Below, one piece after another: positions 1-6,543 of a stretch of DNA of 11,546 nucleotides. Position numbers and translations under genes: made by a program. The notes below the pieces were generated by a model that had not been told where the DNA came from, did no database searches, and worked only from the letters and a program-made list of their open reading frames with translations. The number at the start of each line of letters is the position of its first letter. Positions within the stretch are counted from its first letter, which is position 1. The DNA is from JBEKDJ01 sp050014415. Lineage in GTDB: Bacteria; Desulfobacterota; BSN033; UBA1163. The stretch covers positions 1 to 11,546 of the forward strand of contig JBEKDJ010000141.1 in assembly GCA_050014415.1 (NCBI GenBank). The letters run 5' to 3'.

Positions 1-11
1 GACGTCGATCA

Positions 12-1733
12 TCAGTCCGGTATCCTGACGTCAAGCACTGCGGCCGTACCTCTTCGAACTTGGTCAACCGCATTTTGCAAAGCCGGCAAGAGGTCAGAAG
101 GATCATCAACCCTCTGTCCATAGGCCCCGCAGGATTTGGCAACTGATGCGTAGTCGGGAGGCATTTTGATGTCTGTACCCACCTCAAAGCCCATCTCCCC
201 GATAACACTGCTCTCGCCATAGTCCATTCGTATCAGTTCTTTGATAGAGTTATAAGATTGGTTGTTAAATATGATGGATAAAAATGGGGCCTTGTAAGCA
301 TTTGCAGCCCAGAGCGTTGCAACGGGGCAGCCGTAAATGAAGCCACCATCGCCGATCAAGCTGATCACCAGTTTATCTGGAGCGGCGAGCTTGGCTCCCA
401 GAGAAGCTCCTAAAGGCCATCCCATGGAGCCTGCACTATCTCCCCAGGAGTACAATGTCCCTGGCTTGGTGCGGCCAATCTGGTGTGCCAGAGATTCGGC
501 GTTCGACGGGATCATATGCACGAGGATGGCATCTTCGTCCGCAATTTCATTGATGCAATGGCAAAGCCACTCGGTCGATATGGGTCTCTGGCTGGCTTCC
601 TTCTTAGCCACGGCTCGCCACTCATCCTTCAGCTGTCTATGTTCCTCCTTCATTAGCTCAAACCGATCACGGAATCGCGAATCCGGTTTAGTCGCCAACC
701 GTTGGCGAATGATCTCATTGAGAGCGGGTAATAACCTGCTCGAATCTGCCTCCATGAGAATATTAGCGAGTCGGCCCCATAAGGGTTTGCCCCTCTTTAA
801 GGGCTCAATATCCATATGGATGATTTTTGCCTCGGGTCTGGGTACAATCCTCTTCTCCACCGGCCCGGGGAAATCATAGTCAATCACCAGGAGGGCGTCG
901 GCTTCTGCTATATAATGATCATAGTCGTCTCCTCTTATTGCATCGATTCCAGGACAGAGGGGGTGTGTGCTTGGAAAGTTCATCCTGAGATCCGTGGTCA
1001 GCACCCGGGCGCCCAACAACTCCGCAAGTTCTACCAGTGGCGCCACTGACTGAGGATGCCTGCCGGAATAGGCTGTCATGATGAGGGGATTTTCGGAATC
1101 GATCAATATCTCTGCCGCTTGGCGAAAGGCCTCAATGTCCATTTCAGACGGCGATGGTTTGCCGGATTTGACGGGAGCAGAGACGCTCAGTTTACCCCTC
1201 TCTCCCCTCATGACCTCGTGAGGGATGGACAGGTAGACAGGGCCACAAGGCTCGGCGCATGCAATGCGAAATGCCTGTTGAAGCACGGAGGAAATATCTT
1301 CGTTGATGCCAGGTTCATAATCCCACTTGACATAATCTCGGGCAATCCTGCGTTGGTCACATGGTTCTTGTAGCCAATTCATTCGCTTGGGTGTTGGATT
1401 TCGACCCGCACACAAGATGACAGGCATCCGTCCGTACTTCAAATTTACGATCGCGCCTCCTCCTTGAAGCGTGCCCACGTCCTGAAACACCATTACTACC
1501 TGGGGCCTTCCCGAGACCATGGCGTATCCGTGGGCAGCAGCAACAGCGACCGATTCGTGGGTGCACAGGATCACCTTAGGGGTCCGTTTACCCAAGGCTC
1601 TGTATGTTGCGATGGTTCCCTGAATAGGCACGACATCAATCCCGGGGTTAAGGAAAAGGTGATCCACCCCGTGCGCATTCAATGACTCTATGAATGCCTC
1701 CGCTCCGTTGGGCACATGCATTGAGTTTCCCAT
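12..1733 (-). CDS. ThDP-dependent enzyme of the acetolactate synthase / benzoylformate decarboxylase superfamily, substrate unknown
   Basis: Predicted cytoplasmic thiamine-diphosphate enzyme of 573 aa, the usual length for the family, with three domains. The N-terminal Pyr domain (about 8-175) carries the cofactor-activating Glu60 in a THES motif. A central domain (about 195-345) follows. The C-terminal PP domain (about 385-570) has GDGGF at 461-465 and NN at 490-491, which form the Mg/ThDP motif. Where acetolactate synthases have a GPG..N loop, this protein reads QDVGT..GGG (about 84-93), so it is not a standard IlvB. From memory, similar DVGT loops occur in uncharacterised 'ThDP-requiring' proteins. 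The substrate is probably a 2-oxo acid but cannot be read from sequence. The open frame extends to 1805, but I chose ATG 1733 because TAAGGAGG lies 8 nt upstream and the -10 box overlaps the 1805 ATG. No IlvN-like partner adjoins it. The class is secure; the reaction is open. Confidence 0.88.
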   Translation of the reverse strand: MGNSMHVPNGAEAFIESLNAHGVDHLFLNPGIDVVPIQGTIATYRALGKRTPKVILCTHESVAVAAAHGYAMVSGRPQVVMVFQDVGTLQGGGAIVNLKYGRMPVILCAGRNPTPKRMNWLQEPCDQRRIARDYVKWDYEPGINEDISSVLQQAFRIACAEPCGPVYLSIPHEVMRGERGKLSVSAPVKSGKPSPSEMDIEAFRQAAEILIDSENPLIMTAYSGRHPQSVAPLVELAELLGARVLTTDLRMNFPSTHPLCPGIDAIRGDDYDHYIAEADALLVIDYDFPGPVEKRIVPRPEAKIIHMDIEPLKRGKPLWGRLANILMEADSSRLLPALNEIIRQRLATKPDSRFRDRFELMKEEHRQLKDEWRAVAKKEASQRPISTEWLCHCINEIADEDAILVHMIPSNAESLAHQIGRTKPGTLYSWGDSAGSMGWPLGASLGAKLAAPDKLVISLIGDGGFIYGCPVATLWAANAYKAPFLSIIFNNQSYNSIKELIRMDYGESSVIGEMGFEVGTDIKMPPDYASVAKSCGAYGQRVDDPSDLLPALQNAVDQVRRGTAAVLDVRIPD

Positions 1734-1741
1734 GATCCTGG

Positions 1742-1749
1742 CCTCCTTA
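1742..1749 (-). promoter_or_regulatory. Ribosome binding site deciding the ThDP gene start
   Basis: TAAGGAGG on the minus strand ends 8 nt before ATG 1733. The upstream in-frame ATGs at 1805 and 1802 have no purine-rich site. This moves the start 24 codons downstream. Confidence 0.75.
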
Positions 1750-1803
1750 AGTCCCTCAACCGACCCCTCCATGGCTGCGGGTATCTTTTTGTCGATGACC
1801 ATC

Positions 1804-1831
1804 ATTGTAATGGAGTAAAGGCTAAAGTCAA
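1804..1831 (-). promoter_or_regulatory. Predicted sigma-70-type promoter of the ThDP gene
   Basis: TTGACT (1831-1826), a 16-bp spacer, then TACAAT (1809-1804), on the minus strand. Each box matches consensus at 5 of 6 positions. Transcription would begin near 1797, inside the longest ORF, giving a leader of about 64 nt to ATG 1733. Inferred from motif match only. Confidence 0.55.
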
Positions 1832-1892
1832 GAATGAAGATTCGATTCCCGCACCATCACTTGAATGGTTCTTATTTGTCCACTCCGGATCC

Positions 1893-1906
1893 CTCTCGCA
1901 CGAGAG
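1893..1906. promoter_or_regulatory. Perfect dyad abutting a -35 box, possible operator
   Basis: CTCTCG-CA-CGAGAG is a perfect 6-bp inverted repeat with a 2-bp centre. It ends exactly where the predicted -35 box of the GalT-like gene begins (1907). The position suits a repressor or activator site. The regulator is unknown. Confidence 0.35.
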
Positions 1907-1935
1907 TTGATAAAAGGATGATTTCGTTTTACAAA
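1907..1935 (+). promoter_or_regulatory. Predicted sigma-70-type promoter of the GalT-like gene
   Basis: TTGATA (1907-1912), a 17-bp spacer, then TACAAA (1930-1935). Initiation near 1942 would give a leader of about 33 nt to ATG 1975. The promoter lies inside the longest ORF (ATG 1834), which argues against that longer start. Motif-based call. Confidence 0.45.
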
Positions 1936-1961
1936 TTCTTGAGACCATCATCATGGAGATT

Positions 1962-1968
1962 GAGGAGG
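1962..1968 (+). promoter_or_regulatory. Ribosome binding site deciding the GalT-like gene start
   Basis: GAGGAGG ends 6 nt before ATG 1975, a near-ideal site. ATG 1834 has none. The 47 residues encoded between the two are rich in Arg, Ser and His and show no family motif. Confidence 0.75.
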
Positions 1969-1974
1969 ACGGCA

Positions 1975-3006
1975 ATGGCTGAGATTCAGTTTCTTCGAAA
2001 AGAAGATCAATCCTGGTTCCTTGACCCAAAGGAAGGATTTTTAGAGAAACGGATTTCTTTTGAGATAAGACGAGACGATCTGACCGGTCATGTGTCCCGG
2101 ATTCTCCCCTACCGTAGAAAGTATCCTGAAATCGTCATTTCTTCGGAGATGCTGGAGGCTTCGAGGAGAGTCTGCCCCTTCTGCCCCGATCAAATCTCCT
2201 TATCCACTCCGAAACTTCCACCCGAAATCGCCCCTGAGGGAAGAATCCACAGAGGAGATGCATCGCTGGTTCCCAACGCATTTCCATATGCTCGGTACAA
2301 TTGGGTGATTGTCCTGTGCAAAGAGCATTTCCTTTATCCCGATCAGTTCTCCCTTGCGATATTAAGGAACGGATTTGTATTGGCACAAGAAGGAATCAAA
2401 AGGATTGGACAGAACGAGCCCGATTTTAGATTTAGCTCCATTAATTGGAATTACCTTCCCTCTTCAGGGGCAGGATTGTTCCATCCCCATATCCAGGTGG
2501 TGATTGAGGATGTCCCTACAGCCTCCCACAGAGGGGTGCTCGATGGAATCAGAAGATATCAGGATGAGGGAGTACCTTCTTTTTGGCAGAGTTACCTTTT
2601 GGAAGAGATCAAGCGGGGGGAAAGATATATCGGTCATCAAGGAGATGTTCATTTCCTAACGGCTTTCTCACCCCGTGGCATATTTGGAGAGGTTTTCATT
2701 CTTTTTTCCAATCGACCGACGATCGACGAGGTAAGGTCCGAGGACTGGACCCATTTTTCTCAGGGCCTCACTAGGCTCTTTCAATACCTAAAGGACCATA
2801 TCCTCAGCTTCAATCTTTCCTTGTTTTCTGGGAATGTCAACGGGATTGGCTCATGGGTCTATGCAAGGCTTTGTCCCAGGATGATTATTCCTCCGTGGCA
2901 AATCAGCGATGTCAACTTTTTCGAAAAACTTCACGATGAAGTCATGTGCGTCGTTTCTCCTGAAGAACTCTGTAAAGACCTCAAACCCTTCTTTGCCGAA
3001 ACGTAG
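1975..3006 (+). CDS. Galactose-1-phosphate uridylyltransferase-like (HIT superfamily) nucleotidyltransferase
   Basis: A 343-aa protein, close to the length of bacterial GalT, with GalT-type motifs in order. A zinc-binding CPFC lies at 67-70. PNAFPYARYNW (100-110) corresponds to the PNLFP segment. H118 is a possible third zinc ligand. SSGAGLFHPHIQ at 163-174 contains the HxHxQ active site, with H170 a likely zinc ligand and H172 the expected nucleophile that takes the UMP or AMP group. GalT moves UMP between UDP-glucose and galactose-1-phosphate, and other family members use ADP-glucose or ATP. Divergence from GalT and the absence of galK, galE or any Leloir gene nearby leave the substrate open, so I give no symbol. 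It has its own promoter and is monocistronic, converging on the NTF2-fold gene. The fold and catalytic class are well supported; the physiological reaction is not. Confidence 0.82.
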   Translation: MAEIQFLRKEDQSWFLDPKEGFLEKRISFEIRRDDLTGHVSRILPYRRKYPEIVISSEMLEASRRVCPFCPDQISLSTPKLPPEIAPEGRIHRGDASLVPNAFPYARYNWVIVLCKEHFLYPDQFSLAILRNGFVLAQEGIKRIGQNEPDFRFSSINWNYLPSSGAGLFHPHIQVVIEDVPTASHRGVLDGIRRYQDEGVPSFWQSYLLEEIKRGERYIGHQGDVHFLTAFSPRGIFGEVFILFSNRPTIDEVRSEDWTHFSQGLTRLFQYLKDHILSFNLSLFSGNVNGIGSWVYARLCPRMIIPPWQISDVNFFEKLHDEVMCVVSPEELCKDLKPFFAET

Positions 3007-3079
3007 GTGACGCAAACCCTTATTGATTCAATGACTCCTTGGTCTGTTTTTTGCATTCAATCGGCAATCCACAATCTGC

Positions 3080-3142
3080 AACAGCCTGTTAAGACTCGCC
3101 CTCCAGACGATCCCTGAGCCGTCTCGGCTCAGCGGGCAAGTC
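3080..3142. repeat. Nested inverted repeats between convergent genes, possible transcription-end structure
   Basis: Three dyads are packed into 63 bp. AACAG-C-CTGTT lies at 3080-3090. A perfect 7-bp stem, CTGAGCC/GGCTCAG (3114-3120/3126-3132), has a 5-nt loop. An outer pair, GACTCGCCC/GGGCAAGTC (3093-3101/3134-3142), has one mismatch and encloses that stem. The position between the GalT-like and NTF2-fold stop codons suits a shared terminator, but there is no T tract on either strand, so intrinsic termination is doubtful. Confidence 0.4.
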
Positions 3143-3162
3143 GCCAGATCACACCTGGATCT

Positions 3163-3588
3163 TCAGAACTTTGCCAGCTTGGAGTCGTGCATTCTAAAAT
3201 GGGCAATCCGAATGCGCTTCATCTTGCCACCCTCCAAGTTGTAGATTACCCAATTGGTCATAATGGTCACATCCCCCTTCCTCATTGGCCGGCTAGACAT
3301 TGATGGATAGTCTTTGAAGCAGTGGAATTCGGTGTAGAGTTCGACAGCCATCAGATTCCCGCTTGCCAGAAAATCGCCGAGCTCTAAAACCTCTCTGACG
3401 TGCTCATGCAGGGTCCTATATGAATCAATGAACTCCTGGCGACCGTGCAGCGTGCGGGCCGGCGTTTCCGGGCTCCCCAAGTTGGTGCAGTACTCCACTG
3501 TCACATCGGGGGTGAAGTAGCTTGTGACGGCATCGTATCTCTTGTTGTTGAAGTGATCGACATATTCCAGATATTGTTCTCTATTCAT
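3163..3588 (-). CDS. NTF2-like / SnoaL-fold small protein
   Basis: A 141-aa single-domain protein with the alpha+beta cone pattern of the NTF2/SnoaL superfamily. An N-terminal helix pair (YLEYVDHFNNKRYDAVTSYF, about 6-25) is followed by TPDVTVEY, a GRQEFIDSY helix (about 49-57), and strands ending in KMKRIRIAHFRMHD. Family members are ketosteroid-isomerase-like enzymes, polyketide cyclases or ligand-binding proteins. No specific catalytic signature can be assigned here. There is no signal peptide, so it is probably cytosolic. GGAGGTG (3600-3594) sits 5 nt before the ATG, which fixes the start. It lies 229 nt downstream of the HD gene on the same strand and may be a separate unit. The fold call is reasonable; the function is unknown. 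Confidence 0.72.
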   Translation of the reverse strand: MNREQYLEYVDHFNNKRYDAVTSYFTPDVTVEYCTNLGSPETPARTLHGRQEFIDSYRTLHEHVREVLELGDFLASGNLMAVELYTEFHCFKDYPSMSSRPMRKGDVTIMTNWVIYNLEGGKMKRIRIAHFRMHDSKLAKF

Positions 3589-3748
3589 CGTGCCACCTCC
3601 AAAGAGTTATTTGAATCCATTTTTCTTGATGGAAACTTGCTACGTATCCGATTCATTTTTCCGCCCTTCGCCCAGCGACTCACAGCTTACGACTGAATGG
3701 TAACGCTGTGCACTCTACGATAAGGATGTTGCCAACTCTTTTAAGTGA

Positions 3749-3763
3749 TGATACCAAGTATCA
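3749..3763. promoter_or_regulatory. 15-bp dyad, possible operator
   Basis: TGATAC-CAA-GTATCA is a perfect inverted repeat in the 217-nt gap between the HD gene stop and the NTF2-fold gene, about 160 bp upstream of the latter's start. I could not place a convincing promoter next to it, so the role is only suggested. Confidence 0.25.
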
Positions 3764-3817
3764 ATTTCTCAAAGCTGATCCGGAGCCTCTACGGGTTGAA
3801 AGCCATCAAAAGGGTTC

Positions 3818-4594
3818 TCATTCTGTATTTTCTTGCTGCAGTTCTTCAGAGAACCGTTCTTCGAGGAACTGATATATTTTTCCCCCGATCTGAAGCCCCA
3901 ACTCGATGAACTCCGGTCCATAGATCCTCCCCGTCTCCGTGCGGAAGGTTTCTTTGATCGCAGAGATTCCTTCCATGCCTTTCGGAAACCTGCGAATCAG
4001 GGGCGCGATGCGCGCCCTTGAGGAGCGGAGCATCTGCCAGAGGGTATGGGTGAAATTGTCCGGACCCCAGCGGAATTTATCAGCATCGTAGAGCGCATTG
4101 CTTATCATCTGGCCGACAGGCGAGTCAATTCTCTTGGGCTCAACGAAGGCTTCATGGTTGGCAATAGCCTGAACGATATACTCTCCTTGCTTAGGGAAGA
4201 TGGAAAACTCCAGTAACATTCTCGAGGCTGCGGAAGCGCTGGCCTTCGCGTGGTCTTTTTCATTACGCCGCAGGTCATGCAGGAGGCCGGCGATCTGGGC
4301 TAGGAGACAAGCTTCGCGCCTCAAAGATTCCTCGAGAGAACTCCTTTCCCCTTCGATGTAAGCCAAGGCCCCGGCTTCCAAGGCCACCTTTTCAGAGTGA
4401 TCGATTCCATGGCCGAGGTCCTCCTTCAGCTCGCTGAGGACAAGGGCACGGCATTTCATCACCTGTGCGTCCTCATCAAAAAGGGAGCGAGACAGGTTAA
4501 GCGGCTCTCTGCAGCAAACATAAAAGCTGGGTTGAGGAAAAGAGGCGGCAATATCTTGCGAGACAGCGGTCATCTCTTCATAAATGTCTTTCAT
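3818..4594 (-). CDS. HD-domain metal-dependent phosphohydrolase, uncharacterised
   Basis: A 258-aa cytosolic protein with the HD-superfamily metal signature in order: His66 (GHGIDHSEKV), His106-Asp107 (AGLLHDLRR), His147 (IANHEAF) and Asp172 (DADKF). HD proteins hydrolyse phosphate esters of nucleotides or cyclic dinucleotides and others. There is no GYP motif, so it is not an HD-GYP c-di-GMP phosphodiesterase, and no RelA/SpoT domain is present. The substrate cannot be deduced. ATG 4594 is preferred to the TTG one codon upstream, because GGGGAGG (4604-4598) ends only 3 nt before the ATG and directly against the TTG. A probable small ORF ends immediately upstream of that site, so translational coupling is likely. 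Probably in an operon with the winged-helix gene ending at 4701. Confidence 0.8.
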   Translation of the reverse strand: MKDIYEEMTAVSQDIAASFPQPSFYVCCREPLNLSRSLFDEDAQVMKCRALVLSELKEDLGHGIDHSEKVALEAGALAYIEGERSSLEESLRREACLLAQIAGLLHDLRRNEKDHAKASASAASRMLLEFSIFPKQGEYIVQAIANHEAFVEPKRIDSPVGQMISNALYDADKFRWGPDNFTHTLWQMLRSSRARIAPLIRRFPKGMEGISAIKETFRTETGRIYGPEFIELGLQIGGKIYQFLEERFSEELQQENTE

Positions 4595-4604
4595 CAACCT
4601 CCCC

Positions 4605-4673
4605 TTAAATCAGATGACCCTTGACGCGTTTTTGGACGAACACCTTGTGATCGATGCCCGACACCTGAACCAC
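4605..4673 (-). CDS. Probable 22-codon small ORF between the winged-helix and HD genes
   Basis: The frame opens at GTG 4673, preceded by AAAGGAG (4687-4681) at an ideal 7-nt spacing, and ends at TAA 4607-4605. The next base begins the GGGGAGG of the HD gene. The peptide begins MVQVSGIDHK and ends KRVKGHLI. It is basic and of mixed character, with no membrane segment. I do not recognise a family. The arrangement of its own Shine-Dalgarno, a stop fused to the next gene's ribosome site, and a place inside an otherwise tight operon suggests a small protein or a coupling leader peptide. It could be chance, because 22 codons is short. Ribosome profiling or conservation would decide. Confidence 0.42.
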   Translation of the reverse strand: MVQVSGIDHKVFVQKRVKGHLI

Positions 4674-4700
4674 TGACAAACTCCTTTACGGGTGACACCA

Positions 4701-5330
4701 TTATCCGAAGTATGCCTCGACGATACATTTTAACCCGGTGACGAGAGGGGAGATTGATGGGATGCCGGACAGGTTGTCCAACACAGCATTGATGATTTGC
4801 CTGTTCTTCACGCTTCGCTCCACTTGAATCTTAAGCGTGGCGAGATCGGAGAACAAGTCTCTCTTGGCCTCACCTGCCACAGCGTCATCCCCTTCAAGGA
4901 CATCCTTGATATCTTCCAGAATAGCCTCCACCGCACGGCGAGCAAAGAAGGAGCTCCGTTTCTCTTCATCTACCATCCCAGTTCTTTCCCGATCAATGGC
5001 TGGAGGAGAGAGTTCGGATGGGGTTCCTGGGAAGGTTTGGGAATTTTTGCGGTACTGTTCGATCATCCCCGTTTCTCCGCCCTTTTCCACGAAGATGCTT
5101 CCCTCGATGGTAATCCCAGCACTGATTCCACCAAACATATCCAAACTGGCGAGGATGATGAATCCCTTGTCTCCGAGGTAGTCTAAGGCCTTCTGAACTT
5201 CCCTTCTGTCAGTGAGTCCCAACTTTGGTGCAAAATCATTCACGGAGAAAAGAAAATTGGGATGTGGGGCCTCATCTGCAAGCTCGTAGAGGTGCGCCAG
5301 AAAGAGTTCCGCAAGTTCCTCGGTGGTCAT
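4701..5330 (-). CDS. Winged-helix N-terminal protein with helical C-terminal domain, uncharacterised
   Basis: A 209-aa soluble protein. Residues 1-86 look like a winged helix: helices up to about 50, then KALDYLGDKGFIIL and ITIEGSIFVEKGG as recognition helix and wing. A Pro/Ser-rich linker (about 95-118) follows. The helical C-terminal domain (about 121-209) contains LATLKIQVERSVKNRQIINA and ends in LSGIPSISPLV. That tail resembles ones I recall from hypothetical proteins and AbiTii-like C-termini, but the link is weak and I draw no defence function from it. The start is supported by AAGGA 5 nt before ATG 5330. It diverges from the nitroreductase gene and is followed by the small ORF and HD gene. 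It could regulate this locus. The function is unknown. Confidence 0.72.
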   Translation of the reverse strand: MTTEELAELFLAHLYELADEAPHPNFLFSVNDFAPKLGLTDRREVQKALDYLGDKGFIILASLDMFGGISAGITIEGSIFVEKGGETGMIEQYRKNSQTFPGTPSELSPPAIDRERTGMVDEEKRSSFFARRAVEAILEDIKDVLEGDDAVAGEAKRDLFSDLATLKIQVERSVKNRQIINAVLDNLSGIPSISPLVTGLKCIVEAYFG

Positions 5331-5378
5331 CTCAATCCTTCAATTCCCTATCGTCTCTCAACTTGTTCTTGGCAGGAT

Positions 5379-5406
5379 ATTATATCATTTTGCTTTAGAA
5401 AAACAA
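5379..5406 (-). promoter_or_regulatory. Predicted sigma-70-type promoter of the winged-helix/HD cluster
   Basis: A perfect TATAAT (5384-5379) lies 16 bp from TTGTTT (5406-5401), a weak -35, on the minus strand. Initiation near 5372 gives a leader of about 42 nt to ATG 5330. No other good promoter was found for the small ORF or the HD gene. Confidence 0.5.
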
Positions 5407-5443
5407 TGTTCAGGTGGAAGCTCCGTGGGCTGAATTGCAGTGT

Positions 5444-5472
5444 TTGAAATCATTCGATATAGTTTCTATCAT
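5444..5472 (+). promoter_or_regulatory. Predicted sigma-70-type promoter of the nitroreductase gene
   Basis: TTGAAA (5444-5449), a 17-bp spacer, then TATCAT (5467-5472). Initiation near 5479 gives a leader of about 34 nt to ATG 5513. It is about 40 bp from the divergent promoter, so one bound regulator could affect both. Confidence 0.5.
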
Positions 5473-5512
5473 CCTGTTCATGTATACTCTTTGAAAGAGG
5501 GAGGATGCTGGA

Positions 5513-6400
5513 ATGATGAGACACAAAGTGAACCCGCCGGAAGTGATCACAAAAGATTGTGTTGGTTGCGAACAATGTGTTGCGGTTTGTCCGAGCTTCG
5601 TTTTCGATATGGTTGAGGCCAGAGCCGAAGTGGCCAGGAGTGAATGGTGTATTGGGTGCGGCCACTGCGGAGCGGTATGCCCAACAGGAGCCATTCTTCA
5701 CGAAGGCATCTGTTTTGATCTGCACCCGAAGAAAGGAGAGGTCCCTGCAACATCCCCTGGAATATTGGAACTCCTCTTACGGGAGAGGCGCTCGGTTCGA
5801 ATCTACACCCGTGCCCCTGTCCCTGAAGAGGTCTTGAAAAAAGTCCTTGATGCAGGAAGATATGCGCCCACAGGGACCAATAGTCAGAATGTCCACTACG
5901 TGGTGTTGAGATCGCCAGACCGGATTGGAGAGTTGCAAGAGATGACGATTAGTTTTTACGACAAGATGTTTTCCCGAATCCGCAGACGGTTCGGCATGTT
6001 CTTCGTCTCGCTCGTTGCAGGTCGAAAGACGGCAGCATATCTTCGCGAATCACTTCCACAGATGGAGTACGCAAATGAACAGATGAAGCAGGGCAAAGAT
6101 CGGCTATTCTATCATGCTCCCGTCGTGACCCTCACCCACGCCGAATCATGGGACACATCATCATCCTTTAACTGCGCAGTGGCCCTTTACAATTGTTCCT
6201 TGATGGCACACACGCTGGGGCTTGGATGTTGCTTCAACGGCTTCCTGGTGAACGCAGTAAACCATGCTCCCAAGATTAAAGCATGGTTGGATATCCCTGC
6301 GGATCACAGATGTTACTCAGCGATGACTCTCGGCTTTCCGGATGTGAAATACTTGCGTCTTGTTCGTCGCTATCCTCCCAAGGTGGACAAGACCCCATAA
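5513..6400 (+). CDS. Nitroreductase-family oxidoreductase with N-terminal 2x[4Fe-4S] ferredoxin domain
   Basis: A 295-aa cytosolic flavoprotein fusion. Residues 10-60 hold two complete CxxCxxCxxxCP clusters: Cys16/19/22/26 and Cys46/49/52/56. The nitroreductase domain (about 85-290) has RERRSVRIY (90-98) and APTGTNSQN (118-126), the usual FMN phosphate and ring contacts, and a C-terminal SAMTLGFPDVKY. The fused ferredoxin should carry electrons to FMN in place of NAD(P)H, a layout common in strict anaerobes. The natural acceptor (nitro, enone or quinone-like compounds, or a cofactor) is unknown. GGAGG (5500-5504) lies 8 nt before ATG 5513. A second ATG follows at once, so the N-terminus is uncertain by one residue. 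It is monocistronic and convergent with the MltD-like gene. The 143-nt gap after it shows no clear terminator. Confidence 0.93.
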   Translation: MMRHKVNPPEVITKDCVGCEQCVAVCPSFVFDMVEARAEVARSEWCIGCGHCGAVCPTGAILHEGICFDLHPKKGEVPATSPGILELLLRERRSVRIYTRAPVPEEVLKKVLDAGRYAPTGTNSQNVHYVVLRSPDRIGELQEMTISFYDKMFSRIRRRFGMFFVSLVAGRKTAAYLRESLPQMEYANEQMKQGKDRLFYHAPVVTLTHAESWDTSSSFNCAVALYNCSLMAHTLGLGCCFNGFLVNAVNHAPKIKAWLDIPADHRCYSAMTLGFPDVKYLRLVRRYPPKVDKTP

Positions 6401-6543
6401 ATCGTGAGGTGCAACATGCGGGAGGGGCAGACGTTGGGGGTGAGGCGGAAAATGTGAGGCCTATGGTGCAAATCGCCTAAGGCAGAACACATGGCGTATC
6501 GTGCAAGCACTGATCTGTGGAACGTAAGGAGTGAAGTTGAGTT

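Noticed and set aside
337..1685. Several open frames opposite or overlapping the ThDP gene.
   Set aside because: They are shadows of a long, well-supported gene and lack ribosome sites and domain character.
1834..1974. N-terminal extension of the GalT-like protein from ATG 1834.
   Set aside because: It contains the predicted promoter and a dyad, has no ribosome site, and shows low-complexity Arg/Ser/His translation.
3585..3656. A 23-codon minus-strand frame (ATG 3656) whose TGA overlaps the NTF2-fold ATG.
   Set aside because: The overlap is suggestive, but its ribosome site is poor and the NTF2-fold gene has its own strong one. The composition (Arg/Ser/Asn-rich) does not look coding.
4701..5330. 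Possible abortive-infection or toxin-antitoxin role for the winged-helix/HD cluster.
   Set aside because: The resemblance of the C-terminal tail to AbiTii-like proteins is faint, and there is no nuclease, toxin or other defence gene nearby.
5505..5516. Four-codon mini-ORF ATG CTG GAA TGA overlapping the nitroreductase start.
   Set aside because: The Shine-Dalgarno abuts this ATG with no spacer and is correctly spaced for ATG 5513 instead.
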